Shown here in pieces: positions 33,366 through 41,098 of a stretch of 64,000 nt of DNA (its first letter is position 1; each line of letters opens with the position of its first letter). The stretch is from an uncultured Clostridia bacterium (GTDB lineage: Bacteria; Bacillota; Clostridia; Oscillospirales; Oscillospiraceae): assembly GCA_947572235.1 (NCBI GenBank), contig CANPBB010000003.1:1-64000 (forward strand), written 5' to 3'. The position numbers and the translations under genes were made by a program. The notes under the pieces are model-generated. The model ran no database searches, was not told the origin of the DNA, and saw only the letters and a program-made list of their open reading frames with translations.

Positions 33366-34475
33366 ATGAAAACTGAGAAAAAGCGCCGCCTGCGCCGGAA
33401 TACGCGCAGATCACTCATCAACTACGCCATTGTCATTGCCGCCTACGCCATCGTCCAAGCGCTGAACGCCGGCGGCAATATCAAATCCTCTCTCCAGGGC
33501 CAGCTGGTGCCCATCTGCGCCTATATCGTCATGGCGGTGTCGCTGAATTTAGTGGTGGGTGTCTCCGGCGAGCTGAGCCTAGGCCACGCCGGGTTTATGA
33601 GCATCGGCGCCTTTACCGGCATCGTTGCCGCCACGGCCCTCCAGGCCGCTATCCCTGCGGGCTGGGTGCGTCTGATGCTCGCCATGGTGGCGGGCGCCCT
33701 CTTCGCCGGCCTCTTCGGACTGCTGGTGGGCGTGCCGGTGCTGCGGCTCCGGGGGGACTATCTGGCCATTGTGACCTTGGCCTTCGGGGAGATTGTCAAG
33801 AATATTATGAACATCCTCTACGTGGGGATAGATGAGAAGGGCGTCCACATTGCCGCCTTGGAGGGGAGCCGCCTCGTTTTGAGTGAGGGAGGCGTGCCCA
33901 TCATCAAGGGACCCATGGGGGCCGTGGGCATCGCCAAGCTCTCCACCTTTACCGCCGGGTTCCTTCTGGTACTGGTGACGCTGTTCGTGGTGCAGAATCT
34001 GGTGGACAGCCGGGCGGGCCGTGCGATTCTGGCCCTCCGGGACAACCGGATTGCCGCGGAGAGCGTGGGACTGTCGGTGACCAAGTACAAGCTGATGGCC
34101 TTCGTCACCTCCGCCGCCTTGGCGGGAGCCGCCGGCGTGCTCTACGGCCTCAACTACACCGGCCTTGCCGCCAAGAAGTTCGACTTCAACACCTCCATCT
34201 TAGTGCTGGTGTTCGTGGTGCTGGGCGGCATGGGCAACATCCGGGGCTCCATCATCGCCGCGGCGTTGCTGACCATCCTGCCGGAAGCCCTGCGTGAGTT
34301 CGCCGACTTCCGGATGCTGGCCTACGCCATCGTGCTGATCATAGTGATGCTGGCCACCAACAACCCGACCATGCAGCAGTTCTTCGCCGCCGTGATGGAG
34401 AAGGTCCGCGGGACCTTTCGGGAGCTGTTTCAGAAGAGCGGGGAGACTGTGAAGGGAGGCGGGGACCATGAGTAA
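33366..34475 (+). CDS. livM: Branched-chain amino acid ABC transporter permease LivM
   Basis: The 369-residue permease begins with a basic cytoplasmic segment (KTEKKRRLRRNTRRS) followed by membrane helices. Family signatures include MAVSLNLVVGVSGELSLGHAGFMSIGAF and FVVLGGMGNIRGSIIAAALLT. The conserved RDNRIAAESVGL coupling loop (about 221-232) is present. It is 10 bp after livH and overlaps livG by 8 bp. A short acidic/basic tail follows the last helix. Confidence 0.94.
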   Translation: MKTEKKRRLRRNTRRSLINYAIVIAAYAIVQALNAGGNIKSSLQGQLVPICAYIVMAVSLNLVVGVSGELSLGHAGFMSIGAFTGIVAATALQAAIPAGWVRLMLAMVAGALFAGLFGLLVGVPVLRLRGDYLAIVTLAFGEIVKNIMNILYVGIDEKGVHIAALEGSRLVLSEGGVPIIKGPMGAVGIAKLSTFTAGFLLVLVTLFVVQNLVDSRAGRAILALRDNRIAAESVGLSVTKYKLMAFVTSAALAGAAGVLYGLNYTGLAAKKFDFNTSILVLVFVVLGGMGNIRGSIIAAALLTILPEALREFADFRMLAYAIVLIIVMLATNNPTMQQFFAAVMEKVRGTFRELFQKSGETVKGGGDHE

Positions 34476-35322
34476 GCAGCAGGCCTATCCCAAGCCCAAG
34501 CTGGTGCCGGTGCCCAGCACCAACATCATCCCCGAGCGGGACGCGGACAAAAGCCCCATTTTAGAGTGCCGCCACCTGGGCATTGACTTCGGCGGCCTCT
34601 CCGCCGTGGCGGATTTCAACATGGCCATCGGCCGCACGGAGATCGCCGGGCTCATCGGCCCCAACGGCGCGGGGAAAACCACGGTCTTTAACCTCTTGAC
34701 CAAGGTCTATCAGCCCACAAGGGGCACCATCCTCCTGGACGGCCGCGACACCCACTCCATGACCACCGCACAGGTGAACCGTGCGGGCATTGCCCGGACC
34801 TTCCAGAACATCCGCCTCTTTGACAACCTGAGTGTGGTGGACAACGTAAAGGTGGGCCTCCACAATCAGATGCGCTACGGCATGGCCAGCGGCATCCTGC
34901 GCCTCCCCGGCTACTGGAAGGAGGAGCGGGTGGCCAAGGAGCGGGCCATGGAACTGCTGTCCATCTTCGACATGCAGGATCTCTCCAAACACCAGGCCGG
35001 TTCCCTGCCCTACGGCGCCCAGCGGCGTCTGGAGATTGTCCGGGCCTTGGCCACCAACCCCAGCCTGCTGCTCTTGGACGAGCCGGCGGCGGGGATGAAC
35101 CCCTCGGAGACGGCGGAGCTGATGAACAACATCCGCAAGATCCGGGACACCTTCCAAATCGCCATTATGCTCATTGAGCACGATATGAATTTAGTGATGG
35201 GCGTGTGCGAGGGTATCTGTGTGCTGAACTTCGGCCGCATCATCGCCAAGGGCACCCCGGAGGAGATCCAGGCCAACCCGGCAGTGGTGGAGGCGTACTT
35301 GGGAAAGAAGAAGGAGGCGTAG
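34468..35322 (+). CDS. livG: Branched-chain amino acid ABC transporter ATP-binding protein LivG
   Basis: The 284-residue ATPase has Walker A GPNGAGKTT (about 66-74), signature LPYGAQRRLEIVRAL and Walker B LLLLDEPAAGMN. The signature YGAQR replaces the LSGGQ consensus, which is usual for LivG-type subunits. It pairs with LivF. An N-terminal extension of about 28 residues precedes the ABC domain. Overlap with livM shows translational coupling. Confidence 0.95.
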   Translation: MSKQQAYPKPKLVPVPSTNIIPERDADKSPILECRHLGIDFGGLSAVADFNMAIGRTEIAGLIGPNGAGKTTVFNLLTKVYQPTRGTILLDGRDTHSMTTAQVNRAGIARTFQNIRLFDNLSVVDNVKVGLHNQMRYGMASGILRLPGYWKEERVAKERAMELLSIFDMQDLSKHQAGSLPYGAQRRLEIVRALATNPSLLLLDEPAAGMNPSETAELMNNIRKIRDTFQIAIMLIEHDMNLVMGVCEGICVLNFGRIIAKGTPEEIQANPAVVEAYLGKKKEA

Positions 35323-35324
35323 AC

Positions 35325-36032
35325 ATGGCATTGCTGAAAGCTGATCATATCCATGTATACTATGGCAGTATCCACGCGGTAAAGGGCGTCTCCTTTGAGG
35401 TCAACGAGGGGGAGGTGGTGACGCTGATCGGCGCCAACGGCGCCGGGAAGTCCACCGTCCTGAACACCGTCTCCGGCCTCCTCCACCCCCGGTCCGGCTC
35501 CATCGAGTTTGAGGGAAAGGACCTGAAGGGGATGCCCCCCCACAAGATCGTGGAGCACGGGCTGGCCCAGTGCCCCGAGGGTCGGCGGATCTTTCTCCAG
35601 ATGACCGTGGAGGACAATTTAGAGATGGGAGCTTTCACCCAGCCGGGCTCCACCATCGCCGGGGGCATTGCCGACGTGTACAAGCGCTTCCCCCGCTTGG
35701 AGGAGCGGCGGCGGCAGGTGGCGGGGACCCTCTCCGGCGGCGAGCAGCAGATGCTGGCCATGGGCCGGGCGCTGATGAGCCGTCCCAAGCTGCTGATGCT
35801 GGATGAACCCTCCATGGGCTTGGCGCCGATTTTAGTGGAGCAGATCTTTGACATCATCCGTGAGCTGCACAAGGCGGGAACCACCATCCTCTTGGTGGAG
35901 CAGAACGCCCAAGCGGCGCTGTCCGTGGCCGACCGGGCCTATGTGCTGGAAACCGGCACAGTGTCCCTCAGCGGCACCGGCGCGGAGCTGATGGCCAGCG
36001 ACAAGGTGCGGGAGGCGTACCTTGGCGGCTGA
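35325..36032 (+). CDS. livF: Branched-chain amino acid ABC transporter ATP-binding protein LivF
   Basis: The 235-residue ATPase carries Walker A GANGAGKST, signature LSGGEQQMLAMGRAL and Walker B LLMLDEPSMGLAP, with family features IHAVKGVSFEV and CPEGRRIFLQMTVEDNLEMG. ATG at 35325 is 2 nt past the livG stop with AAGGAGG upstream. It is the last gene of livJHMGF, closed by a strong terminator. Confidence 0.95.
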   Translation: MALLKADHIHVYYGSIHAVKGVSFEVNEGEVVTLIGANGAGKSTVLNTVSGLLHPRSGSIEFEGKDLKGMPPHKIVEHGLAQCPEGRRIFLQMTVEDNLEMGAFTQPGSTIAGGIADVYKRFPRLEERRRQVAGTLSGGEQQMLAMGRALMSRPKLLMLDEPSMGLAPILVEQIFDIIRELHKAGTTILLVEQNAQAALSVADRAYVLETGTVSLSGTGAELMASDKVREAYLGG

Positions 36033-36047
36033 TCCTTTTTCAGGCAG

Positions 36048-36087
36048 GGACGTCCCGGCAGATTGTTCTGCCGGGACGTCCTTTTTT
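36048..36087 (+). terminator. Terminator of the liv operon
   Basis: GGACGTCCCGGCAG (36048-36061) pairs with CTGCCGGGACGTCC (36068-36081), followed by six T residues. Confidence 0.9.
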
Positions 36088-36130
36088 GCCCCCTCGCCGG
36101 TGCTTTGCCCTCAAAATCCCCCATTTTCTC

Positions 36131-36159
36131 TTGCTATACTGTCTCCTTTGCGGTACAAT
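36131..36159 (+). promoter_or_regulatory. Promoter of the hydrolase/WYL operon
   Basis: TTGCTA (36131-36136), 17 bp, TACAAT (36154-36159). The stretch GCGGTACAATAGCCCAAA is nearly identical to the phosphodiesterase promoter at 27946-27974. Confidence 0.7.
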
Positions 36160-36231
36160 AGCCCAAACACCAATAAAAATCTCCCCGCTGCAGCGGGGAC
36201 GCGGCCTTGGCCGCAGAAAAGGGAGGATACA

Positions 36232-37197
36232 ATGGGCCGAAATATCAAAAAGACACTCCTTCTCACCACCGCCGCTGCCGCCGCCGGCGCGGGCGGGCTG
36301 GCCTATGCCGGCCTGCGCACCGCCATACTGCGCCGGGACCGGACGCCGGAGCAGTGGGAGCACTATCTCACCACCGGCCGGTGGAATGCGCACAGCGACG
36401 AGATCATCCGGGAGATCCAGTGGTTCAGCCAGCAGGACACCGAGGATCTGTCCCTTCACTCCCGGGACGGCCTGCGCCTGCGGGCTACCTATCTGGAGGC
36501 CCCCCACGCCAAGGCCTGTGTGCTCCTCTGCCACGGCTTCCGCTCCTCGGGGCTGATAGATTTCTCCTTGGTGCTCCGCCTGTTCTATGAGAACAGGTGC
36601 AGTGTCCTGCTCATTGATCAGCGCGCCCACGGCCGCAGCGAGGGCCGGTATATCGGCTACGGCATCTTAGAGCGCTACGACTGCCAGCAGTGGGCCTGGT
36701 TCCTCCACGCCAAGCTGGGGGGGCGCCTGCCCATCTTTTTGGAGGGCATCTCCATGGGCGCGGCCACCGTCATGATGGCCTCGGAGCTGCCCCTGCCCTC
36801 CAGCGTGGCCGGTGTGATTGCCGATTGCGGCTACAACTCCCCTTGGGATGAGCTGCGCCACTGCATCCGCCGGTGGTACCGCCTGCCCGCCTTCCCGGTG
36901 CTCCACCTGACGGACATCGCCTGCCGCCTGACTGCCGGGTACAGCCTCAAGGACGCGTCCTCCGCGCAGGCTTTGGCCAACAGCCGCCTGCCGGTGCTCT
37001 TCATCCACGGCACCGGGGACAACTTCGTTCCTGCGGACATGACCGCCGAGAACTACGCCGCCGCCATGGGTGAGAAGCGGACGGTGATCGTGGAGGGGGC
37101 TGACCACGGCTTCAGCTATGTGGAGGACCGGGAGCGGTGCCGCAAGGAGGTCTTGGACTTCATCGACACCTACGCGGAGAGCTGCCATGGCGCATAA
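36232..37197 (+). CDS. Alpha/beta hydrolase, membrane-anchored
   Basis: The 321-residue protein has an N-terminal membrane helix (about 8-28) followed by an alpha/beta-hydrolase fold of the YqkD/serine-aminopeptidase type: VLLCHGFRSSG, DQRAHGRSEG, the nucleophile serine in LEGISMGAATV, the acid in HGTGDNFVP and the final histidine in GADHGFSY. Substrate is unknown; it is probably a cell-surface or membrane-facing esterase. ATG at 36232 follows GGGAGG. It overlaps the WYL regulator gene by 11 bp. Confidence 0.85.
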   Translation: MGRNIKKTLLLTTAAAAAGAGGLAYAGLRTAILRRDRTPEQWEHYLTTGRWNAHSDEIIREIQWFSQQDTEDLSLHSRDGLRLRATYLEAPHAKACVLLCHGFRSSGLIDFSLVLRLFYENRCSVLLIDQRAHGRSEGRYIGYGILERYDCQQWAWFLHAKLGGRLPIFLEGISMGAATVMMASELPLPSSVAGVIADCGYNSPWDELRHCIRRWYRLPAFPVLHLTDIACRLTAGYSLKDASSAQALANSRLPVLFIHGTGDNFVPADMTAENYAAAMGEKRTVIVEGADHGFSYVEDRERCRKEVLDFIDTYAESCHGA

Positions 37198-38152
37198 GAA
37201 GCTCAAGCTCCTCTATATCGCCCGGTACCTCACCGAGCAGACCGACGAGGACCACACGGTGACGGTGAAGGACATCATCGCCCATCTGGAGAGTCTGGGC
37301 ATCAGCGCCGAGCGGAAGGCGGTCTATGACGATTTAGAGCTGCTGGAGTTCTTCGGCCTGGATATTGTGCGCACCAAGGACAAGACCTTCAACCTCCACT
37401 TGGGCAGCCGAACCTTTGAGCTGCCGGAGCTGAAGCTGCTGGTGGATGTGGTACAGGCCTCCCCCTTCCTGACAAAAAAGAAGAGCCTCCAGCTCATCGG
37501 AAAGCTGGAGACACTGGTCAGCCGCCACCAAGCGGCCTCCCTGCGGCGGCAGGTCTACGTGATGAACCGGATCAAAACCGCCAATGAACAGCTCTACTAT
37601 GATATCGACAGCATCAACGAGGCCATCAGCACCGGCCGGAAGATCACCTTCCGTTACTTCGACTGGTCCGTGGAGGGGGAGCGGTCCTACCGCCGCTCAG
37701 GCAGCCGCTATGTGGCGAACCCGGTGGCGCTGTGCGTGGACCGGTTCTACTATCTGGTGGCTTACGACGAGGAGCGGGGCTATGTCAACTACCGGGTAGA
37801 CCGGATCAGCGACCTGTCCGTCTCCGAGGAGCCCCGGGACCCTCTGCCCCAAGGGTTTGACTTGGCGGAGTATGTGCGGGGCATTTTCGACATGTATCGC
37901 GGGGAGAGCGTCATGGTAACGGTGGAGGCGTCGGAGCGGCTTTTGAACGTGATCATGGACCGCTTTGGCCGGGAGGCCCACGTCCGCCGGGGGGCGGAGG
38001 GGCGCATCATTTTCAGCGCCTCAGTGGAGCTGAGCCCCACCTTCCTCAGCTGGGTGCTGGGCTTCGGCCGGAATATGCGCATCCTCGCCCCAAAGGCCGC
38101 CCAGGAGGCCGCCCGCACCCTGTGCTTGGAGGCGCTGAGTCAGTACGAATAG
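37187..38152 (+). CDS. WYL-domain transcriptional regulator
   Basis: The 321-residue protein has an N-terminal winged helix (KLKLLYIARYLTEQTDEDHTVTVKDIIAHLESLGISAERKAVYDDLELL) and a WYL domain in the middle (around 135-215; GRKITFRYFDWSVEGERSYRRSG, RFYYLVAYDEERGYVNYRVDRI), followed by a C-terminal extension. WYL domains bind nucleic acid or nucleotide ligands and control DNA-repair, phage-defence and other genes. No defence system is next to it. It starts inside the hydrolase gene, so the two are coupled. Confidence 0.88.
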   Translation: MAHKKLKLLYIARYLTEQTDEDHTVTVKDIIAHLESLGISAERKAVYDDLELLEFFGLDIVRTKDKTFNLHLGSRTFELPELKLLVDVVQASPFLTKKKSLQLIGKLETLVSRHQAASLRRQVYVMNRIKTANEQLYYDIDSINEAISTGRKITFRYFDWSVEGERSYRRSGSRYVANPVALCVDRFYYLVAYDEERGYVNYRVDRISDLSVSEEPRDPLPQGFDLAEYVRGIFDMYRGESVMVTVEASERLLNVIMDRFGREAHVRRGAEGRIIFSASVELSPTFLSWVLGFGRNMRILAPKAAQEAARTLCLEALSQYE

Positions 38153-38158
38153 CGGCAG

Positions 38159-38189
38159 GCGGACGGCCCTTGGCCGTCTGCTCTGTTTT
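38159..38189 (+). terminator. Terminator after the WYL gene
   Basis: GCGGACGGCC pairs with GGCCGTCTGC (one G-U) across a 3-nt loop, followed by TCTGTTTT. Confidence 0.7.
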
Positions 38190-38300
38190 GTCCCCGCGGT
38201 TTTGCGGCAGATTTCAGAGATGGGAAGTCCCGCCAGAAGGTTATTTTTGTTGAGGAAAACTCATATAGTGCAGTAACCTCTGGATAGGGAGTGTGTCGCA

Positions 38301-38561
38301 TTGAAGGGAAACATCGAGGAGCGGGCCTGTGAGCTGGCCATTTACATCATAGAGAATCAGGCTACCGTCCGGGCAGCCGCCCAGAAGTTTGGTATCAGCA
38401 AATCTACTGTACATAAGGATTTAGCCGAGCGTTTGCCGCTGTACAATCGGAGTCTCTACCTTCAGGTGAAGGCTGTTTTGGATGAGAACAAGGCCCAGCG
38501 CCACATCCGGGGCGGCATCGCCACAAGGAAAAAATACCGCGGTATCAGTCCCCAGTCCTGA
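38301..38561 (+). CDS. spoIIID: Stage III sporulation transcriptional regulator SpoIIID
   Basis: The 86-residue DNA-binding protein matches SpoIIID closely: IEERACELAIYIIENQATVRAAAQKFGISKSTVHKDLAERL with the helix-turn-helix at about 24-43 and a basic C-terminal region (RHIRGGIATRKKY). It acts in the mother cell during sporulation, between sigma-E and sigma-K. The start is TTG at 38301 with GGGAG upstream. A GTTATTT and CATATAGT pair about 30-60 nt upstream faintly resembles a sigma-E promoter. Presence of this gene is good evidence that the organism can form endospores. Confidence 0.93.
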   Translation: MKGNIEERACELAIYIIENQATVRAAAQKFGISKSTVHKDLAERLPLYNRSLYLQVKAVLDENKAQRHIRGGIATRKKYRGISPQS

Positions 38562-38598
38562 TACCGCCTTTCAAAACCGCCCCGCGGAGCGCTTCCGC

Positions 38599-38635
38599 AA
38601 AAGCCCCCGGCAGCCAAAGGCTGCCGGGGGCTTTT
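38599..38635. terminator. Bidirectional terminator between spoIIID and the Cys/His-rich gene
   Basis: Perfect 17-bp stem: AAAAGCCCCCGGCAGCC, loop AAA, GGCTGCCGGGGGCTTTT. It serves two convergent genes. Confidence 0.9.
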
Positions 38636-38638
38636 GGA

Positions 38639-39127
38639 TCAATAGCCGTGGTGATAGACGGCGCAGTCGCCGCCGCAGAAGCCTGCGGTGTGTCCGGCGC
38701 CGCAGTAGACCATGCCGTCATGGAGATGGCGCCCTGTAAAGGAACAGTCCTCCACCGGGCACAGCTCACAGCAGGCGCCATTGCAGAACCCGCCATCGTG
38801 GGCGTAGCCGCAGTAGAGAATGCTGTCGTGGAGATGGCGGCCGGCGGCGGTGCAGCCCTCCACAGCGCAGACGGGGATCTCCGTCTGCCAGCGGCCGCCG
38901 CAGACCCACTGCCGGCTGTATTCGCCGTAGAAGTAACCGGTGCTCTCCTCTGTATAGTCGGCAGCATCGTAGGCGGTGCTGTCATAGCCGCCGGTGTACC
39001 AGCCGCCGCAGTGTCCGCCGCCGTGATGTCCTCCCCGGTGTCCATGGGCCAGAACGGGGCTGGTCAGCAGCAGGGACAAGACGAGGCACAGCGTCCCAAC
39101 AGCGAACAAACGTTTGAAGTTGTGCAT
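38639..39127 (-). CDS. Secreted Cys/His-rich protein with a tandem motif
   Basis: The 162-residue product has a signal peptide (residues 1-27, cleavage near LAHG), a His/Gly-rich stretch (HGHRGGHHGGGH), a Tyr-rich linker, and two tandem 33-residue units from about 85. Each unit follows C-x4-C-x4-RHLHD-x4-YCG-x2-H-x2-GFC-x-G-x-C. Eight or more cysteines and many histidines suggest metal binding or disulfide cross-linking at the surface or in the spore coat. I do not recognise a named family. It faces spoIIID convergently, but a sporulation link is only positional. Confidence 0.7.
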   Translation of the reverse strand: MHNFKRLFAVGTLCLVLSLLLTSPVLAHGHRGGHHGGGHCGGWYTGGYDSTAYDAADYTEESTGYFYGEYSRQWVCGGRWQTEIPVCAVEGCTAAGRHLHDSILYCGYAHDGGFCNGACCELCPVEDCSFTGRHLHDGMVYCGAGHTAGFCGGDCAVYHHGY

Positions 39128-39292
39128 AACAATCCCTCCATGCGCCTGCCGGCGCTGTATTTCTTTTCACTTTACCACAGTCTATAGCAATATGCAAGGG
39201 GGGATAGGGGCAAAAATTCCGCCGCTGCCGCACCCCTTTTGGCTTTGGCGCATAGTATGGGGCAAGAATGCTGAAAAAATGGAGGTTTTTCT

Positions 39293-39673
39293 ATGTCCTG
39301 TAAACGTAAAACAAAAAATACCGCCGCCCAGGCCAATTCCGCCGCCAGTGTCTCCACGGTCTTTGCTGTCCCTGAAGCCGATGAGGCCGGCGAGGCCGCG
39401 GTTCTCGGCGCTCAGACGGAGCTGGCCGGTGAGACCGCCGAGGCGGACGAGAGCGCCGGCGGGACCTCCCCTTGGTCCGATGTGTCTATGCGCCGCTATG
39501 TCCACCCCATCCCCGCCGCCTGCACCGGCTGCGGCTGCCAGAGCTGCCCCTGTCAGTCCTGCCTCTGCCAGCAGGCGGAGCAGACCGCTTGCCTGACCCG
39601 GCTCCTTCGGCAGCAGCGGGATCTGCTGGAGGAGATTCGCAATCTCCTTATGCGGTTTTACCCCCACCTGTAG
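39293..39673 (+). CDS. Small protein with a Cys-rich centre and coiled-coil tail
   Basis: The 126-residue protein has a basic start, an acidic Ala/Glu-rich region (about 25-60), a Cys-Gln cluster near 76-92 (CTGCGCQSCPCQSCLCQQ), and a C-terminal helix (TRLLRQQRDLLEEIRNLLMRF) that could form a coiled coil. There is no signal peptide. The pattern resembles small spore-coat or exosporium-associated proteins of Clostridia, but no family is assigned. ATG at 39293 follows ATGGAGG. Confidence 0.6.
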   Translation: MSCKRKTKNTAAQANSAASVSTVFAVPEADEAGEAAVLGAQTELAGETAEADESAGGTSPWSDVSMRRYVHPIPAACTGCGCQSCPCQSCLCQQAEQTACLTRLLRQQRDLLEEIRNLLMRFYPHL

Positions 39674-39738
39674 GGGGTACTGTTCCGGAGAGGGCAAGGG
39701 GGTGCCGCCGCGCCAAAAAGGCGGGTGCTTTTTTGATC

Positions 39739-39820
39739 GTTTACAACTTGTAAACAAATCGAAAACAAATATTGACAGTTTCTAAATATCCTTGTATCCG
39801 CCCCCTTTTTGTGCTATGAT
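39739..39820 (+). promoter_or_regulatory. LCP gene promoter with an upstream 17-bp dyad
   Basis: TTGTAT (39792-39797), 17 bp, TATGAT (39815-39820) is the best promoter; a TTGACA at 39772-39777 lies upstream with a poor -10. Further upstream, GTTTACAA-C-TTGTAAAC (39739-39755) is a perfect dyad about 35 bp from the TTGACA box, in the range of an activator or repressor site. Confidence 0.55.
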
Positions 39821-39924
39821 AGCCAAGAATCACCTCCCTATGCCCTGTGCACACCCCTGTGGGAGAGCTGGGGGAACAAGGGGGGTACTGTTCGCCCATT
39901 CCTGTTCAAAGGAGCCATCCGACC

Positions 39925-41010
39925 ATGTCCCGTCCACCTGTATCCCAGCAGAGCGTGCCCCAGAACCGAAGGCGCAGACGCCGCCGGCGGCAGACCAGCC
40001 GCGCCCTTGTGGTGCTGTGCCTCCTGCTGTTCCTCGGCGCGGGGGTCTACGGCTTTATTCGCTCCATCGTCCGCCCCCCGGAGCTGCCCAAAACCACCAG
40101 CCCCGACCCCATTGTCAAGCAGGACCCGGATTCCTTGGGGGACGGCGGGGATCAGACGAACCCGGAGGACGGAAAGGACCAGGAGCCCTCAAAGCCTGTC
40201 TTTACCCGTAAAGACCTCTATTTCACCATTCTGGTCTCCGGGCTGGACGACGACAACGGCGGCAGCGACACCAACATCCTCCTCTCCATCGACGGGAAGA
40301 ACAAGCGGATCAACGCTGTGAGCCTCCCGCGGGACACCCTTATTGATGTGGACTGGAACGTGAAGAAGCTCAACAGCGCCTACAACGTGGGGGGTACCGC
40401 TCGGCTGAAGCAGGAGGCGTCCCGGATGCTGGGAATTCCCATCGACTTCTACATCACCGTGGACTTGGAGGGGTTTGTGGAGCTGGTGGACGCCATTGGC
40501 GGCGTCACCTTTGATGTGCCCATCGACATGAATTACGACGACCCGGTGCAGGATCTGCATATCCACTTCACCAAGGGCTCCCAGCACCTCAACGGTGAGG
40601 AGGCTTTGAAGGTGGTGCGCTTTCGCCACAACAACGATGGCACCGGCTACGGTACCGAGGATATCGGCCGCATCGGCACCCAGCAGAAGTTTTTGATGAC
40701 GGTGGCCAAACAGATGCTCTCCCATTTAGACCTGAAGTCCATACAGGCCTACGCTGCGGTGTTTATGGACTATGTAAAGACCGATCTTACGGTGGGGAAT
40801 CTGGTGTGGATGGGGGAGATCGCGCTGGGGGCCGGGATGGACAACATCCAGTTCTACACCCTCCCCGGCGACGGCTCCGGTTACTACAAGAAGGTCTCCT
40901 ACTACATCCTCTATCCCGACCAAGTCCTGACGCTGATCAACGACAGCTTTAACCCGTATCATGAGCCGCTGACCATGGAGAACCTGCGTATCCTGAACCC
41001 CAAGTCCTGA
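39925..41010 (+). CDS. LytR-CpsA-Psr (LCP) family glycopolymer transferase
   Basis: The 361-residue protein has a basic cytoplasmic start, one membrane helix (about 30-50) and an extracellular LCP domain from about 95: YFTILVSGLDDDNGGSDTNILLSID, VSLPRDTLIDV, LNSAYNVGG, and VRFRHNNDGTGYGTEDIGRIGTQQKFL with the pyrophosphate-binding arginines. LCP enzymes attach wall teichoic acid, capsule or other glycopolymers to peptidoglycan. ATG at 39925 follows AAAGGAG. Together with the dlt-like operon 6 kb away it shows that the organism decorates its wall with glycopolymers. Confidence 0.92.
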   Translation: MSRPPVSQQSVPQNRRRRRRRRQTSRALVVLCLLLFLGAGVYGFIRSIVRPPELPKTTSPDPIVKQDPDSLGDGGDQTNPEDGKDQEPSKPVFTRKDLYFTILVSGLDDDNGGSDTNILLSIDGKNKRINAVSLPRDTLIDVDWNVKKLNSAYNVGGTARLKQEASRMLGIPIDFYITVDLEGFVELVDAIGGVTFDVPIDMNYDDPVQDLHIHFTKGSQHLNGEEALKVVRFRHNNDGTGYGTEDIGRIGTQQKFLMTVAKQMLSHLDLKSIQAYAAVFMDYVKTDLTVGNLVWMGEIALGAGMDNIQFYTLPGDGSGYYKKVSYYILYPDQVLTLINDSFNPYHEPLTMENLRILNPKS

Positions 41011-41098
41011 CATATGGCGGGGGTTGGCGTGCCCGCCCCTTCCGCCCCGTCAGAGGGGCGCTCCCCGCCCTCTGACACCCCTGTGAGGTTCACCGCTT

